From: Harmothoe impar
Taxonomy: Eukaryota > Annelida > Polychaeta > Phyllodocida > Polynoidae
DNA length: 64,000 nt
Reading direction: 5' to 3'
Assembly (NCBI GenBank): GCA_947462335.1
Contig: OX381705.1
Coordinates: forward strand, 37,161,570 to 37,225,569
Below are positions 61,473 through 64,000 of this stretch, one piece after another; the first letter of the stretch is position 1; every line of letters begins with the position of its first letter. The notes under the pieces were generated by a model, which was not told where the DNA came from, did not search any database, and was given only the letters and a program-made list of their open reading frames with translations. The translations under genes and the position numbers were made by a program.

Positions 61473-64000
61473 TCATATATCTAAAGGTTCAGTGCTGACA
61501 CCATCTTCACATACTATTCTCTTAATGTACTGGTAATTTAGACCTTGCTTGTTCTGAGAGTATGTAGTGACGTGATGGTCTATAACTCTGAAACCTCTGT
61601 TTGTCACTACATGAGTCTTTTCTGTTTTCAAAACGTTCTGATAATTTGTCTCAGTAAGATTATTCTGCCTCTGGATAACTCCTTTGCAACTAGTCTTATT
61701 CCCTGTCTCACTGACACACATGTAACATTTAGGGTTCAAAGATGTCATAGCGTCTCCTTCCCACTCTATCTTGAACAGACCTGGAGTTCGCTTGTCAAAC
61801 ACCAGGCGGCGATAGCAACACGGTGGTTGTACCCATGGGTAGTTGTGTGTTCTGCATTGAATGTACGTCTCTCTATGTTCGGGATTATCACAAGATTCAG
61901 AAGGTAACCACTTGTGACGCTCTCTGAAGTATTGCTCACGCATATCAGGTTTGACAGCTTCGTCTAAATTCTTTTTAGACAATGCAAAATAAAAACTGTC
62001 AGTGTCCATTTCACACATTTCAAAGTCTTTTGAGTCAATGAACTTCAACAAGAAGTCGTAGTAGAACGCTAACATTTTCAGTTTAGCATACTGGTATACC
62101 ATGAACCCAATCTGAACAGGTAAGTCGTATGTGATACTAGTCGGGAGAGATGACATTTCTACAGTGTTCTCACTGATGTCATGCACTTGTTGTACTGACC
62201 AGTGGAGACAATGTCGACTAGCAAAATCTGGACTTACATATTTAGTATTCAAGAAATTCTGCTTGTTACATATAGTCTTACCATATGAACTGTTACCTAA
62301 CAGTTTATACAAGTCAGACAAGATCTTGCAGTCAACATTCTCATCTCCTTTCCGTCTAGCTGCTGTCACTTCTTGCACAAAAGGTCTGAAAGTTTCTTCA
62401 GGTGTGTATTGAACTAACAAGTGCACTTTGCTAACTACTAAACCTTTCTCTAGATACCACTTAAGTAACGGGGTACCTAGTAGAAGACCTGATCCATGGA
62501 AACTACCTATCAACTGTCTCTGAGGTTGGCGCAGTTTCCCTACACTTTCTAGATAACTTTTCATATGATCACCTACATCTTCTTTGCTGACAAGAATGTT
62601 CTTGAAAACTGGTGTCATTTCAGCAAAATATGGTTTGAGATGTTCAGGTGTGTGAATATCTACTTGAATCAACCCAAACACTGAACCACTTTTCACGCCT
62701 TCTATTATCTCAGCTTGACTCATCTTACCAGCTGAAGACGGTCTATTAACACTCCATTCCGGTTTCAGTTTCAAACACTGAGTGTTTTTTCGTAATTTGA
62801 TCCACTGACATTCATATTGTTCTACTACTGTGTAACCTAAACTTTTCAGATACAGAGTTACAGCAGCTGTTTTAGTAGAACGCTCTTCTATCCATTCCCG
62901 ACCCTTCGTACTAGTCATCAATGTCTTGTTGATCTGACATGTATGACCATGCCAATAGCAACCGTGGAACTGGTATATCAATTTACGATCAGGGACTATC
63001 CCATCTACTCTTATACGCTGACTACCTACACTGACTTCACCATAGTTGTATTGATGTAAAATAGGTACTTTGTCTACTATAGCTCTGTAACGGAGCCATT
63101 CTACAGCTGAGTAACTGATTTGCTGACTGAGAACAGGTTTGAAATCATCTTCGTGACGTCTCACTACATAGAAACCTGTACAATGAGCTTCACCCATACA
63201 TTTCAAGTACAAACTATTTGCATCTACTCCTAAAATGTGATCACACTTCTTACTATCAACTCCATACTTACGCTCTCTTATTCTAGTTATACCACTACGA
63301 TGGTGTCTGTGGAATATTATAGCAGGTCCACCAACTAAATTCTTTCTCAGTAAGTTGTGGACTTCTTTTTCATGATGTGAAAAGAGAACATAAGGTGTCG
63401 CATTCAACTCAGTGTTCTGAAAGAGGAACTTCAAAGTCAAACCTGGAAGTGTCAAACCATCTTTGAACATGTCGACACTCCTTTCTATGAAGAACTTGCT
63501 ATGTTCATTTATAGCTCTGACAAATGGAGCTACATCTAAATTGTTATAGTACACTAAGTAGTCTTTCATTGTTTTCATTTTTTCTTTCACCCACACTTCT
63601 TTACAGCTTCTATACTCAGCTTGAGTTATACCTTTCCCAGTCAGAGAGCTATAGAAACTTCTCCTAGGTGGGAGAGTTGTGTTATCTAATTTTCGAACAT
63701 TGTCCATCCACTCATAAGGAAAAAAACCTTTCTCTGTGTCTTTCAAAAAAGCTTTCAAATAACTAGCGTAATTATAACCTGGAGCTAGATAGTTCACCAT
63801 GTCTAAGAAGACTAAGTGCTCAGTGTATACAGCAATGTACTGGTTGCACCTTTTAATAGTCGTCATAGGTTTCTTTTCTCTTTCTGAGAAGAAAGTGTGG
63901 AAGCTTCTCTTTATTAGATTTAAGTCATATCGACCTGAGTTAAAACCTACTACAGGTACTCTGTTCATATAAGCTGTCAGAGCTTGTTTAGTTCTGACGA
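61473..64000 (-). CDS. DNA polymerase B, second copy, partial at the right edge
   Basis: The frame is open to position 64000 and corresponds to about residue 520 onward of the left copy (the ATG at 63968 is internal). Exo II (GFNSGRYD), Exo III (YNNLD), motif A (DANSLY), the HGCYWHGHTC insert, motif B (GNSSYGK) and motif C (MDTDS) are all present and intact. Visible differences from the left copy are conservative, for example Arg for Lys in TIKRCNQY and Asp for Glu in KYGVDSKK. The N-terminal OTU-like region and zinc finger lie beyond the window. Confidence 0.93.
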   Translation of the reverse strand, partial: VRTKQALTAYMNRVPVVGFNSGRYDLNLIKRSFHTFFSEREKKPMTTIKRCNQYIAVYTEHLVFLDMVNYLAPGYNYASYLKAFLKDTEKGFFPYEWMDNVRKLDNTTLPPRRSFYSSLTGKGITQAEYRSCKEVWVKEKMKTMKDYLVYYNNLDVAPFVRAINEHSKFFIERSVDMFKDGLTLPGLTLKFLFQNTELNATPYVLFSHHEKEVHNLLRKNLVGGPAIIFHRHHRSGITRIRERKYGVDSKKCDHILGVDANSLYLKCMGEAHCTGFYVVRRHEDDFKPVLSQQISYSAVEWLRYRAIVDKVPILHQYNYGEVSVGSQRIRVDGIVPDRKLIYQFHGCYWHGHTCQINKTLMTSTKGREWIEERSTKTAAVTLYLKSLGYTVVEQYECQWIKLRKNTQCLKLKPEWSVNRPSSAGKMSQAEIIEGVKSGSVFGLIQVDIHTPEHLKPYFAEMTPVFKNILVSKEDVGDHMKSYLESVGKLRQPQRQLIGSFHGSGLLLGTPLLKWYLEKGLVVSKVHLLVQYTPEETFRPFVQEVTAARRKGDENVDCKILSDLYKLLGNSSYGKTICNKQNFLNTKYVSPDFASRHCLHWSVQQVHDISENTVEMSSLPTSITYDLPVQIGFMVYQYAKLKMLAFYYDFLLKFIDSKDFEMCEMDTDSFYFALSKKNLDEAVKPDMREQYFRERHKWLPSESCDNPEHRETYIQCRTHNYPWVQPPCCYRRLVFDKRTPGLFKIEWEGDAMTSLNPKCYMCVSETGNKTSCKGVIQRQNNLTETNYQNVLKTEKTHVVTNRGFRVIDHHVTTYSQNKQGLNYQYIKRIVCEDGVSTEPLDI

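Larger units (their letters stand above)
59508..64000. mobile_element. Polinton/Maverick (adintovirus-like) element, right copy, inverted, partial
   Basis: Reverse complement of about 8085-12575, nearly identical throughout including spacer repeats and hairpins. Runs off the right edge inside the polymerase gene. The few differences seen in proteins are conservative (K/R, E/D, A/P). Confidence 0.92.

Overview
The window is a piece of a eukaryotic, most likely marine-invertebrate, genome. Evidence: TATA boxes and AATAAA signals instead of bacterial signals, several non-LTR retrotransposon copies, a tyrosine-recombinase retrotransposon, many short terminal-inverted-repeat elements, microsatellites, long poly(dG/dC) tracts and a scaffold gap of exactly 200 N. 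A mollusc or an invertebrate deuterostome is plausible, but the sequence alone does not settle the phylum. I recognise no ordinary host protein-coding gene.

Layout. (1) 1-12575: most of a Polinton/Maverick (adintovirus-like) element running off the left edge. On the minus strand it carries a partial structural-cluster gene, a small protein with a glycine-rich hydrophobic tail, a FtsK/HerA-type packaging ATPase, a protein made of two death-fold domains, a DUF5662-like HD-type protein and an unidentified protein. On the plus strand it carries a protein with two SUMO-interaction motifs, a 1360-residue protein-primed type DNA polymerase B with an OTU-like region and a zinc finger at its N-terminus, and a cysteine-rich 312-residue protein. 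Integrase and capsid genes are not in view; if present they lie to the left. (2) 12576-32800: gene-poor DNA with many MITE-like elements, several built from repeated short palindromes. (3) 32795-45874 plus 52309-52565: decayed LINEs (Jockey/CR1/L2-like), an SGNH-hydrolase-like ORF remnant, and a 4.3-kb fold-back element of 352-bp units packed with AGGTCA half-sites. (4) 45875-52308: a TIR-bounded element containing a nearly complete Ngaro-like retrotransposon (Gag, RT, RNase H, tyrosine recombinase, split direct repeats A1-B1-A2-B2). (5) 52566-59003: noncoding DNA, minisatellites, another palindrome-rich MITE and a minus-strand LINE ending at the gap. (6) 59508-64000: a second, nearly identical copy of the right part of the Polinton-like element, in inverted orientation.

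How the parts fit. The Polinton-like genes form two divergent arms around a 742-bp promoter region at 4047-4788: packaging and virion-type genes plus likely host-interaction genes leftward, replication genes rightward. The combination of tandem death domains, SUMO-interaction motifs, an OTU-like fold and an HD-type protein suggests a DNA-virus-like element that acts on host apoptosis/innate signalling, SUMO/ubiquitin pathways and nucleotide pools. That is inference from domain content. The open, nearly identical reading frames in both copies point to recent activity. The middle of the window is a nested series: a LINE was broken by the fold-back element (itself carrying a hAT-like MITE) and by the TIR element (itself carrying the Ngaro).
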